A stretch of 12,854 bases of DNA, from NCBI GenBank assembly GCA_049964535.1, contig JBMFXG010000064.1, positions 1-12,854 on the forward strand, in the 5' to 3' direction. The translations under genes and the position numbers were made by a program. Of the stretch, positions 1 through 6,453 are shown in pieces; the stretch's first letter is position 1; the number at the start of each line of letters is the position of its first letter. This stretch comes from JAJYZP01 sp049964535 (lineage in GTDB: Bacteria; Actinomycetota; Acidimicrobiia; Acidimicrobiales; Acidimicrobiaceae). A model generated the notes under the pieces. That model was not told where the DNA came from. It made no database searches and saw nothing but the letters and a program-made list of their open reading frames with translations.

Positions 1-1092
1 GGTATGGCATCGACTCCCGATGGTAAGGGATACTGGCTCGTTGCATCTGACGGAGGAGTGTTTAACTATGGAGATGCGAGCTTCGATGGTTCTGCGGGTG
101 GTCAGCCCTTGCACTCCCCGGTCGTAGGAGTCTCCTCTGTGGCGCAGCAAGCGCAGGGGGTTCAGCCTCCGCCGGTTACCTCCACGGGTTCGAACCCCCA
201 AGGTCCGCTGCGAATTTCGACTCCGACGCTTCCAAGCGCATTTGTGGGTGTCAACTACTCGAGTGTTCTGACTGCGGTCGGTGGTGTTTCACCGTATGTG
301 TGGACGGTCTCCGCTGGATCTCTCCCGAGTGGCTTTACCCTTAATTCTTCGAGCGGGTCCATTAGTGGTACTGCAACAGCATCTTCGTCGTCGACGTTTA
401 CCGTTTCCGTTACCGACACTACCGGCGCAACGGCCAGCGCAACCTTTAACCTTGATGTCCAGATCTCTGCGGGCACCCTGATCTCTGATAACTGGGCCGG
501 TCACGGCGAAGAGGGCACTGGATTTACTCAGGTAAGCGGTAGCTTCATCGTTCCGTCGGTTGACGTCGGTGCTACCTCTAGTTCCGTGGTGAGCGAGTGG
601 GTTGGGATCGATGGGATGACCAATCACTCACTCTTACAGATTGGAGTTGAAGAACTTCCTGATCCGTTAAGTCCAGGTACCTTTCTGGTTCAGCCCTGGT
701 GGGAGGAGTTACCAGCTTCTCAGGTCAACATCCCATCGATGTCTGTGCGAGCGGGTGATCTTGTTACTGCCGACGTGTATCAACTTTCGGGATCTACTTG
801 GGAGGTCTCACTTGTTGACCAGACGAATGGGCAAAGCTTTCAGAGGCAGGTTACTTACAGTGGTCCGCAGACCAGCGCCGAGTGGATTGTCGAGGCTCCC
901 TACTCTCAAGCGATTGGATTAGTTCCTCTTGCACCCTTCAGCCCGCCAGTGCTTTGGAGCAACGTTTCCGTCACCGCCACCGAAGTGAGTAAAGATGCGA
1001 CGGTGATTATGTCGAGTGGCTCGATCGTCCAAGCTACGCCTACCGCGTTGAGCCAGGGCTCCTTCTCGGTTTCCTACAGCGGTCAGCTCTGA
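1..1092 (+). CDS. Secreted glutamic peptidase, family G1 (eqolisin), with Acidimicrobiia surface repeat and Ig-like domain; 5' partial
   Basis: The frame is open from base 1 (Gly, then Met at nt 4), and that Met lies inside a repeat, so the true start and any signal peptide are outside the window. Counting from the Met at nt 4: residues 5-42 form one copy of the Acidimicrobiia repeat (core GKGYWLVASDGGVFNYGDA). Residues 44-68 are a Pro/Gln/Ser/Thr-rich linker. About 69-152 is a putative-Ig (He_PIG-like) fold with YVWTVSAGSLPSGFTL and an SGSISGTAT turn. About 160-362 is the G1 catalytic domain, with SDNWAG, WVGIDG, LLQIGV and SAEWIVE. By comparison with the Aspergillus niger enzyme, Gln212 (LLQ) and Glu293 (SAE) should be the catalytic pair; both are present, 81 residues apart against 83-86 in fungal enzymes. 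The domain ends properly in SFSVSY, so the C-terminus is complete. G1 peptidases cut proteins at acidic pH outside the cell. An extracellular acid protease is inferred; substrate unknown. Confidence 0.88.
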   Translation, partial: GMASTPDGKGYWLVASDGGVFNYGDASFDGSAGGQPLHSPVVGVSSVAQQAQGVQPPPVTSTGSNPQGPLRISTPTLPSAFVGVNYSSVLTAVGGVSPYVWTVSAGSLPSGFTLNSSSGSISGTATASSSSTFTVSVTDTTGATASATFNLDVQISAGTLISDNWAGHGEEGTGFTQVSGSFIVPSVDVGATSSSVVSEWVGIDGMTNHSLLQIGVEELPDPLSPGTFLVQPWWEELPASQVNIPSMSVRAGDLVTADVYQLSGSTWEVSLVDQTNGQSFQRQVTYSGPQTSAEWIVEAPYSQAIGLVPLAPFSPPVLWSNVSVTATEVSKDATVIMSSGSIVQATPTALSQGSFSVSYSGQL

Positions 1093-1259
1093 AGTTAGTA
1101 GGTGAGGCTCTTCTGTTCAGAGGTAATGCAGCCGGTCAGCTTTCGAGCGTACTCACCTGTTGTGACGTACGTGGCTGTCGCACATCACCGCTTCTTCTCT
1201 GGCGAGAGAGCGATGCTTGTGCGACAGAAGCGCTTGTTGTGTAGTCCGGGGCTTTGCGT
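1093..1259. other. 167-bp intergenic spacer with two adjacent inverted repeats
   Basis: No convincing ORF lies between the G1 peptidase and the metallopeptidase. The spacer holds two potential hairpins. The first, 1148-1171, is a 9-bp stem (CGTACTCAC with GTGA-C-GTACG, one bulged C) closing a 5-nt loop. The second, 1175-1227, has a perfect 10-bp outer stem (CTGTCGCACA / TGTGCGACAG). Inside it is a CGC/GCG pairing and a TCTCT/AGAGA stem capped by GGCG. No T-run follows either, so a classical intrinsic terminator is not evident. A transcript 3' end, a processed RNA or a protein-binding operator are all possible. Confidence 0.6.
1175..1227. repeat. Perfect 10-bp inverted repeat with nested inner stem
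   Basis: CTGTCGCACA at 1175-1184 is the exact reverse complement of TGTGCGACAG at 1218-1227. The 33-nt interior contains CGC (1189-1191) facing GCG (1210-1212) and TCTCT (1196-1200) facing AGAGA (1205-1209) around a GGCG loop, with TTCT (1192-1195) bulged. The right arm overlaps a weak promoter-like pair for the next gene (TTGTGC at 1217-1222, 17 bp, TGTAGT at 1240-1245), so an operator role is conceivable. Function unknown. Confidence 0.55.
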
Positions 1260-1958
1260 ATGGACGAAGTAGCGAACTTTAAGGTTCGGGTTCACGGTGG
1301 CGCCCGCAGGATAACGCTACGGATCGATCGCGAAGGTGCTGCAATTTTTACGGTTCCGCCGCAATATGATCGATCGCAGCTCGAGGCCCTCTTTGTTGAG
1401 CAACGCGCGTGGGTTGACCAGCAGCGACGCTTGCAAGCGCAGGTCAGTTCGAAACGGAGAGAAGGTCCCCTGCTTCTCGACCTTAGGGCCGTTTCGACCC
1501 ATCTCAACGTTATCTATCAAGACGACGGAACTACTCAGCCACGAATACGGCAAGTAGATGCTCATACAGTGGTCCTCCGCGGGGACCTTGAACGGCTTGG
1601 TGATCCGTCTCGACTGCTTTGCGAGTGGCTCAAGCGCTACGCTCGCTCGGAACTAACGCGCTTAGTCGAGCGTCGTTCCTCTGAAGTGAACCTCTACCCC
1701 AGAGGTGTCAGTGTTCGGTCCCAGAGAACTCGATGGGGAAGTTGTAGCTCAAGCGGACGTCTCAGTCTGAATATGCGGCTCCTTTTCTTGCCGGTGCACC
1801 TGGCGGAGCTTGTCATTGATCATGAGCTCTGTCATCTCGTCCACATGAATCACTCCACTGCATTTTGGGATCTTTTGGAGCTGGTCCATCCTCGGGCACG
1901 GCTCGAGACCAAAGAGCTCAAGAGGGTGTCGGACTTCGTGCCTGCTTGGATTAGGTAG
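1260..1958 (+). CDS. YgjP/DUF45-type zinc metallopeptidase (M48-like)
   Basis: A 232-residue protein of the YgjP-like family (DUF45), predicted cytosolic; no signal peptide or membrane segment is visible. Counting from the ATG at 1260, the family signature is complete: RTRWGSC at 156-162, then the zinc site HELCH at 188-192, with NHS..FW supplying the third ligand His198. Glu189 is the expected catalytic base. The N-terminal half (about 1-100) is the usual beta-rich region with R-rich stretches. The frame also extends to a TTG at 1254; ATG 1260 is preferred because it is a stronger codon, though neither has a clear ribosome-binding site. It is followed 67 bp later by another peptidase gene. 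Family members are widespread, but cellular substrates are poorly known, so only metal-dependent hydrolase activity can be inferred. Confidence 0.85.
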   Translation: MDEVANFKVRVHGGARRITLRIDREGAAIFTVPPQYDRSQLEALFVEQRAWVDQQRRLQAQVSSKRREGPLLLDLRAVSTHLNVIYQDDGTTQPRIRQVDAHTVVLRGDLERLGDPSRLLCEWLKRYARSELTRLVERRSSEVNLYPRGVSVRSQRTRWGSCSSSGRLSLNMRLLFLPVHLAELVIDHELCHLVHMNHSTAFWDLLELVHPRARLETKELKRVSDFVPAWIR

Positions 1959-2025
1959 GGAGCGGCTGGAGCCGGTAGTCCGTTGTGATGATCTCAAGTC
2001 TTGGCATCCGATCTACAGTGAGGAT

Positions 2026-3444
2026 ATGACAGAACTCTATGACCATATCGATAGTCGGTTTCGGTCTGATGGTCTCGATCTCTTAGAGACCTACGTCGGT
2101 ATTCGATCACTGTCCCCTGCGTTCGATGTGCTGTGGCATGAACACGGTGAGCTTGCTCGGGCAGCGAAGCTCTTCGGTGATTGGGCGGACACGTTGAAGA
2201 TTCCCGGCCTGTCGTCGAGAACGGCTGAGATTGAAGGAAGAACTCCAGCTTTGATTGTGGAGATTCCCGGATCTGTACAGCGGGAGGATGTGTCGAGCGT
2301 CTTGATCTATGGTCATCTAGACAAGCAACCAGCGCTCGGACCCTGGCGGGATGGCGCCGATCCCTTCACGGCGGTCCGTAGGGGTGAACTTGTGTACGGA
2401 CGAGGAATTGTTGACGACGGCTATGCATTGCCCTGTGCACTTCTAGCTGTAGAGTCTCTCGTGCAGGCCGGTATGCACTATCCGCCGATCACGGTCGTAA
2501 TAGAGGCCAGCGAGGAGAGCGGGAGTCCAGACCTAGCGGCTCACCTGGGCGCAATCTCGTCATCACTCGACAATGTGAGCCTCGTCGTCTGTCTCGATTC
2601 TGGAGGTCTTGATGATCAGCGACTCTGGATCACCACTTCCCTCCGAGGCAATCTTGTGCTGACTCTTGATGTGGAAGTGCTGCTCCATGGGGTTCACTCA
2701 GGGTCTGCAGGGGGGGTCGTCCCCTCCTCCTTTCGAATTGTGCGCCAACTTCTCGACAGGATTGAGGATTCAGCGACGGGTGAGTTGAGGCCGGCATTCC
2801 TTCATGCCGTGATACCGAACTCGGTCGTTGAGCATGCCACAAGCCTCGCTCGTGAGCTCGCGGATCCTCTCGCTAGAGCATTTCCGATCGTCGAAGGATT
2901 GAGACTCGATGGCGCATCTGGAGCGGATCGAATTCTCCGCCAAACGTGGATGCCTTCTGTTGCGTATACCGGGATCGACGGTGTTCCACTCCCAAGAGAC
3001 GGTGGCAACGTTCTACGCCCACATACAGCGGTCAAGCTTTCGCTACGCCTACCTCCTACGGTTGATGCATTGGCGGCTCAGGAGGGGCTGATTGCGCTCT
3101 TGTCCGAGAATCCTCCGAGCGGAGCGACTATCTCTTTTGTGACGGAGAGCCCGGGAAATGGATGGGTGGCACCGGAGTTTTCTCCTCAGATAGCCCAAGC
3201 TATCGCACGGGGTTCCCAGGCGGGCTTCTCTCGGTCACCCGGTTTCTGCGGCGAAGGTGGGTCAATCCCGTTCCTCTCGACGTTGGCTGAGCGGTTTCCT
3301 CAAGCGCAGGTTGTGGCTACGGGAGCGTTGATACCGGGCTCCAATGCACACGGACCTGATGAGTCCCTCCGGATCCCTGTTGCGGTTGGAGTTGGTACGG
3401 CGGTTGCATTTCTTATCCATGCAGCTGGTGTCCCAGCTGATTGA
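2026..3444 (+). CDS. M20-family zinc metallo-dipeptidase / deacylase
   Basis: A 472-residue protein with the M20 (DapE/ArgE/CPG2-like) di-zinc motifs in order. These are YGHLDKQP (His97 ligand, Asp99), GRGIVDDG (bridging Asp130), ASEESG (catalytic Glu163 and ligand Glu164), CLDSGG (Asp191) and NAHGPDE near the C-terminus (His442 ligand). The dimerisation (lid) domain is inserted at about residues 205-350. Length matches the M20 dipeptidase branch (about 450-480 residues) rather than DapE (about 375). Family members hydrolyse dipeptides or related amides in the cytosol; the substrate cannot be read from sequence. The ATG at 2026 is preceded by only a weak AGGA two bases away. TACAGT at 2014-2019 would allow a near-leaderless start, but no good -35 accompanies it. 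The gene converges on the minus-strand NadD-like gene, 26 bp from its stop. Confidence 0.88.
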   Translation: MTELYDHIDSRFRSDGLDLLETYVGIRSLSPAFDVLWHEHGELARAAKLFGDWADTLKIPGLSSRTAEIEGRTPALIVEIPGSVQREDVSSVLIYGHLDKQPALGPWRDGADPFTAVRRGELVYGRGIVDDGYALPCALLAVESLVQAGMHYPPITVVIEASEESGSPDLAAHLGAISSSLDNVSLVVCLDSGGLDDQRLWITTSLRGNLVLTLDVEVLLHGVHSGSAGGVVPSSFRIVRQLLDRIEDSATGELRPAFLHAVIPNSVVEHATSLARELADPLARAFPIVEGLRLDGASGADRILRQTWMPSVAYTGIDGVPLPRDGGNVLRPHTAVKLSLRLPPTVDALAAQEGLIALLSENPPSGATISFVTESPGNGWVAPEFSPQIAQAIARGSQAGFSRSPGFCGEGGSIPFLSTLAERFPQAQVVATGALIPGSNAHGPDESLRIPVAVGVGTAVAFLIHAAGVPAD

Positions 3445-3446
3445 GC

Positions 3447-3475
3447 CGTAGAGTTTAGTGCCCTGATGCTCTACG
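3447..3475. terminator. Possible bidirectional transcript-end hairpin between convergent genes
   Basis: CGTAGAG (3447-3453) and CTCTACG (3469-3475) form a 7-bp inverted repeat with a 15-nt loop, placed between the stop of the M20 gene and the stop of the minus-strand gene. An overlapping short palindrome, ACGACC-CTT-GGTCGT (3473-3487), could compete with it. Neither has a following T-run on either strand, so intrinsic termination is only a suggestion based on position and pairing. Confidence 0.3.
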
Positions 3476-4034
3476 ACCCTTGGTCGTCGCTGCTCTTGTC
3501 GAGCTGCTGATCTGTTCCGTAGATCGCTTGGCATTGGGATCGGATGACGGTAGGGACGAGCTCCCAGGATCCCGCTCGCACCTTTGTTGACGATGCGAGA
3601 CGTAGCGACTCTGGAAGGCTCCAATGGGTGTCTGAGTTCATAGTTTGATACTGATCGCGATCGAAGACAATGAGCTCTGGGAGGCGAGCAAGCTTGTCTC
3701 TCATCTCTTCTAACGAGCTGTAATAGATGGGGTCATGGAGCTGCAGTGCCTTGTCGGCTCCGAGAACGAGATAGTCGTAGTCGCGCGCGATGTCTGCGAG
3801 TAGACGCTCGGAAGTGAGAACGATTCGGCATCTGGGTTCGTCGTCGAACACTTGAACAAGTAGGTCGCAACGGGTTCCAAGGCTCGCTTGGGTATGTCTG
3901 GGTTTGTTGAGGGCGTCATGGGAGAGGGTTAGGTCGACTCGGTCGATGCGCTTGCTAGAGAGTACCGAATCGACAATTGCTCGGTGAGCCAGAGTGGGCG
4001 GGTTGAAGGAGCCAGGAAAAACGGCAACGGTCAT
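3471..4034 (-). CDS. NadD-type nicotinate-nucleotide adenylyltransferase-like protein
   Basis: A 187-residue cytosolic nucleotidyltransferase of the cytidylyltransferase/NadD superfamily. Counting from the ATG complementary to 4032-4034, the N-terminal ATP-binding motif is GSFNPPTLAH (8-17), with His17 in the (H/T)xxH position. A conserved LVLGADKALQLHDP segment is at 89-102, and SSTKVR (148-153) matches the NadD ISSTxIR motif. NadD transfers AMP to nicotinate mononucleotide in NAD synthesis. Actinobacterial nadD usually sits with obg/rsfS genes, so this may be a paralogue with another substrate. The frame also extends to a TTG at 4073, but that codon lies within the -10 of a good promoter (CTGACA-N17-TACTCT), so ATG 4034 is chosen. 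No Shine-Dalgarno is evident. It is divergent from tig and convergent with the M20 gene. Family is fairly sure; substrate is not. Confidence 0.75.
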   Translation of the reverse strand: MTVAVFPGSFNPPTLAHRAIVDSVLSSKRIDRVDLTLSHDALNKPRHTQASLGTRCDLLVQVFDDEPRCRIVLTSERLLADIARDYDYLVLGADKALQLHDPIYYSSLEEMRDKLARLPELIVFDRDQYQTMNSDTHWSLPESLRLASSTKVRAGSWELVPTVIRSQCQAIYGTDQQLDKSSDDQGS

Positions 4035-4072
4035 GGGCACAGTAGGACAATTCCGGTCGATAGGTCGTGGCA

Positions 4073-4101
4073 AGAGTATGGTATCGACCGATCTCTGTCA
4101 G
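4073..4101 (-). promoter_or_regulatory. Sigma70-type promoter for the NadD-like gene
   Basis: On the minus strand, CTGACA (4101 down to 4096, five of six consensus bases) is followed after exactly 17 bp by TACTCT (4078 down to 4073), which fits the TANNNT actinobacterial -10. The predicted transcript would start near 4066 and give a leader of about 30 nt before the ATG at 4034. This is the best promoter match noticed in the window; it is a by-eye call. Confidence 0.45.
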
Positions 4102-4107
4102 TAGTGG

Positions 4108-4148
4108 AATGCGATCTGGCAGGCCGGTGAATGACGGCCGGTCGCATT
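4108..4148. repeat. Nested inverted repeat in the divergent spacer upstream of tig
   Basis: AATGCGA (4108-4114) and TCGCATT (4142-4148) are exact reverse complements. Between them GGCCG (4122-4126) and CGGCC (4135-4139) form a second stem around GTGAATGA. The element lies just upstream of the -35 of the minus-strand promoter and about 95 bp before tig. It could be an operator shared by the divergent genes or part of a structured tig leader. Confidence 0.45.
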
Positions 4149-4243
4149 TCTGACGATTTCAAGTCAAACTCTCTCGTAATGGTCACTCTTCCGGCATTTG
4201 TGCTGTCTCAGGTACTCTCTGGACTGGCTAAGCTTACCTCGCT

Positions 4244-5572
4244 ATGCGCTCAAATGCTGAAACTCTAGAGGGAAATCAAGTCAAGCTCACGATTGGGATT
4301 CGTGATGACGAACTTGAGCCCTACGTTGATTCGACGGTTCGGAAGCTCTCTCGCGAGGTCCGGATCCCTGGATTCCGACCTGGAAAGGCCCCGAGAAAGG
4401 TCTTGGAGGCCCGGTTGGGTACCAAGGTGTTGCGACGAGAGGCGATTGAAGAGGCCCTCGAATCGTACTATCGGCAGGCTCTCTTGGATAATGGCATTGA
4501 TGCCATTGCCCCGCCGAGCGTCGATATCTCCGAAGGTGAGGAGGGCGGTGATATCACGGTCGATGCTGTGATTCAGACGAGGCCTGTCGTCACCGTAGAG
4601 GGTTTTGATTCCTTAGAGATCGAGGTGCCTGCATTTAGGATCGGCGATGAGGACGTCTCAGAGTCGCTTCGAAACCTTCAAGAGCAGTTTGGTGCCTTGA
4701 AGGATGTTGATCGACCGATCGAAGATGGTGATCAAGTGACCATTGATCTGCGTGTTGCTGTCGATGGCGAGGTTGATGAGGCAGCGTCCTTTGAGGACCT
4801 GTCGATTCGAGTTGGTCGCCGTCAGATCGATGAACGGATCGAATCGAATCTTCTTGGCTCAAGGTCGGGTGAGACGATGGATGTAGCCTTCAGCGATGAT
4901 CCAGAGGGGCTGGTTCGATCGATCACAGTCAAGTCGGTGAAGGAGATTGAGCTGCCAGAGCCGACCGATGAATTTGCTGCAGAGGCGTCGGAGTTCTCCA
5001 CTATTGAAGAACTGCGGACAGATATTCAAACTCGGTTGTCGACCATGAGGCTCGCAATGGCGAAGAATACGTATCGTCAGGAGGTGATCGACAAGCTTGT
5101 GGAGCTTGTTCAACCAAATGAAGTTCCCGATCCGCTGCTCTCCGCCCAGGTGGAGAACGATCTTCACCAGTTTGGCCATCAACTCGAGAGTCAAGGGCTG
5201 ACGTTACGCCGGTATCTCGAGCTCACTGGCCAAAGTGAGCCACAGTTGCTTAATACGGTCTACAGCGGTGCTCGACGGAGTGTTCTCTTGGATCTGGCGC
5301 TCCGTGCGATCGCTCTAGACCGCTCCTATGAGATATCAGAGGAGGAGATTGATGAGCGCGTTGAGAAGATCGTCGAAAGCCAGCCAGGACAAGCCCAAGC
5401 GTTGAGGGAGTACTACCAGGCGGGCGAAAACAGGCTCGCCCTGCGTGTGGACATTTTGAAGCAACGAGCTTTCAACGAGGTTCTGAAGACCGTGGTGATT
5501 CGCGATACCAAAGGTGAGGCTGTGGAACTTGTCGAGTTGGACCCAGAACTTGCGGACGAACTTGGCGAGTGA
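4244..5572 (+). CDS. tig: Trigger factor, ribosome-associated chaperone / peptidyl-prolyl isomerase
   Basis: A 442-residue protein matching the usual trigger factor length. Residues 1-115 are the ribosome-binding domain with the signature IPGFRPGKAP at 41-50, the loop that docks at the peptide exit tunnel. About 157-235 is the FKBP-like isomerase domain. It is recognisable by position and beta pattern, but diverged: the usual FP..Y stretch is replaced by AFSDDPEG. About 240-425 is the helical chaperone domain, followed by a strongly acidic tail ending PELADELGE. It binds nascent chains and acts before ClpXP, whose genes follow directly, as in most bacteria. The ATG at 4244 has no Shine-Dalgarno. 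TAAGCT at 4229-4234 could be a -10 for a very short or absent leader, but no matching -35 was found. Assignment is firm from motif, length and context. Confidence 0.96.
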   Translation: MRSNAETLEGNQVKLTIGIRDDELEPYVDSTVRKLSREVRIPGFRPGKAPRKVLEARLGTKVLRREAIEEALESYYRQALLDNGIDAIAPPSVDISEGEEGGDITVDAVIQTRPVVTVEGFDSLEIEVPAFRIGDEDVSESLRNLQEQFGALKDVDRPIEDGDQVTIDLRVAVDGEVDEAASFEDLSIRVGRRQIDERIESNLLGSRSGETMDVAFSDDPEGLVRSITVKSVKEIELPEPTDEFAAEASEFSTIEELRTDIQTRLSTMRLAMAKNTYRQEVIDKLVELVQPNEVPDPLLSAQVENDLHQFGHQLESQGLTLRRYLELTGQSEPQLLNTVYSGARRSVLLDLALRAIALDRSYEISEEEIDERVEKIVESQPGQAQALREYYQAGENRLALRVDILKQRAFNEVLKTVVIRDTKGEAVELVELDPELADELGE

Positions 5573-5581
5573 GAGAGCGGT

Positions 5582-5611
5582 GGAAACAAAACTCATCGAG
5601 GTCTCTAAACT
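5582..5611 (+). promoter_or_regulatory. Possible clpP promoter
   Basis: In the 81-bp tig-clpP spacer, GGAAAC (5582-5587) is followed after 18 bp by TAAACT (5606-5611), leaving a leader of roughly 35 nt. TAAACT is a good TANNNT -10. GGAAAC is a poor sigma70 -35 but resembles the GGAA-type -35 used by stress ECF sigma factors, for which the -10 would be atypical. This is a weak suggestion of stress-responsive clpP transcription. Confidence 0.22.
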
Positions 5612-5653
5612 ACCTTGAGAAAGAGATAGTCGAAGTTTGAGGAAGGTTGGCTC

Positions 5654-6274
5654 ATGAGTTCCAATAGTTTCTACGTTCATATGCCGACCGTGATCGAGTC
5701 GAGTTCTCGAGGAGAGCGAGCCTATGATCTCTACTCTCGACTCCTACGTGAGCGAGTGATCATTCTCGGAACCCCGATCGACGCCACCGTGGCTAACTTG
5801 GTCTGTGCACAGCTGTTGTTCTTGGAGTACGAAGACCCCGAGAAAGATATCAACATTTACATCAACTCCCCTGGAGGTGAGATCACCGCGCTCTTTGCGA
5901 TCTACGACACGATGAAGTGGATCCACGCTTCGGTCTCGACTTTCTGTCTCGGACAGGCAGCGTCCGCAGCAGCTGTACTTTTGGCAGCCGGAGCTAAGGG
6001 GAAACGATTTGCGCTTCCGCATGCAAGAGTCTTACTCCATCAGCCGTATGGGGGTGTTGGGGGACAGGCCACGGACATCGAGCTCCAGGCGAAGGAGATC
6101 ATGCGCATGAGGGATCTCTTGAACGAGATGATTGCCACTGACACTGGTCAACCGGTCGAACGGATTGCAAAAGATACTGATCGAGACTTTATTCTCGAAG
6201 CAGATGAGGCGGTCGAGTATGGGATCATTGATGAGGTGATCTCATCGAAAGATGCACCATCGCTCGCTCAGTAA
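5654..6274 (+). CDS. clpP: ATP-dependent Clp protease proteolytic subunit (ClpP2-type)
   Basis: A 206-residue serine peptidase that forms the proteolytic chamber paired with ClpX. The catalytic triad is complete and correctly spaced relative to E. coli: Ser104 in GQAASAAA, His129 in LLHQP and Asp178 in KDTDRD. The nucleophile context GQAASAAAVLL resembles mycobacterial ClpP2 (GQAAS) rather than ClpP1 (GMAAS). The segment HARVLLHQPYGGVGGQATDI is typical of ClpP handle regions. The start is supported by a strong Shine-Dalgarno, GAGGAAGG at 5639-5646, 7 nt before the ATG. Residues 1-16 would be the propeptide/axial loop. The gene lies between tig and clpX, and no second clpP is present, unlike the clpP1-clpP2 pair of many actinobacteria. 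Confidence 0.96.
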   Translation: MSSNSFYVHMPTVIESSSRGERAYDLYSRLLRERVIILGTPIDATVANLVCAQLLFLEYEDPEKDINIYINSPGGEITALFAIYDTMKWIHASVSTFCLGQAASAAAVLLAAGAKGKRFALPHARVLLHQPYGGVGGQATDIELQAKEIMRMRDLLNEMIATDTGQPVERIAKDTDRDFILEADEAVEYGIIDEVISSKDAPSLAQ

Positions 6275-6309
6275 GTTACGTTCTGTGTCGATAGTACGGA
6301 TGGGTCCCG

Positions 6310-6453
6310 ATGAATAGCCGGAGACTCTTGGAACGTTTTGAGAGGTATGGCGACAGTATGGCTCTAACGCTTGAGGAGTGTGCTTCAATGGCGTTAGTGA
6401 ATTACTGTCCGGACATAGTCTCTGCAAGTAAGACGCTTTCCGATCCGGAGTAG
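6310..6453 (+). CDS. Possible 47-residue small ORF between clpP and clpX
   Basis: An open frame runs from ATG 6310 to TAG 6451-6453 and would encode MNSRRLLERFERYGDSMALT followed by 27 more residues ending LSDPE. It is acidic towards the C-terminus, has two cysteines (residues 24 and 33) and no membrane segment. The stop is 13 bp before the clpX ATG, so translational coupling is possible. Against it: no clear Shine-Dalgarno, several codons rare in the neighbours (AGA, AGG, CTA, TTA, ATA), and such a length is easily reached by chance. Not recognised as any family. Confidence 0.2.
   Translation: MNSRRLLERFERYGDSMALTLEECASMALVNYCPDIVSASKTLSDPE
6364..6397 (+). other. Stem-loop in the clpP-clpX spacer
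   Basis: CTAACGC (6364-6370) pairs exactly with GCGTTAG (6391-6397). Inside, TTGA (6371-6374) pairs with TCAA (6385-6388), extended by a G-T and a G-C pair around a 6-nt AGTGTG loop, with TG (6389-6390) bulged on the 3' side. This makes a 13-pair potential RNA hairpin about 70 nt before clpX. No T-run follows, so it is more likely a processing or stability element than a terminator. It lies within the doubtful 47-residue ORF. Confidence 0.4.

Noticed and set aside
184..200. tRNA T-arm-like motif (GGGTTCGAACCC) that could mark a tRNA or an integration site
   Set aside because: Only three stem pairs flank the TTCGAAC loop, no D-arm, anticodon arm or acceptor stem can be built around it, and it lies in the coding linker of the G1 peptidase with the frame intact.
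255..627. Minus-strand open frames of 73 and 112 codons under the G1 peptidase gene
   Set aside because: They are antisense to a well-supported domain, overlap each other and resemble no family. They arise from codon bias of the sense gene.
4035..4073. N-terminal extension of the NadD-like protein to a TTG at 4073
   Set aside because: The TTG overlaps the -10 of a good promoter, and the protein motif begins immediately after the ATG at 4034 (MTVAVFPGSF), as in the family.
5336..5680. Minus-strand 114-codon frame across the tig end and clpP start
   Set aside because: It overlaps two firmly identified genes and shows no recognisable motif or start signal.
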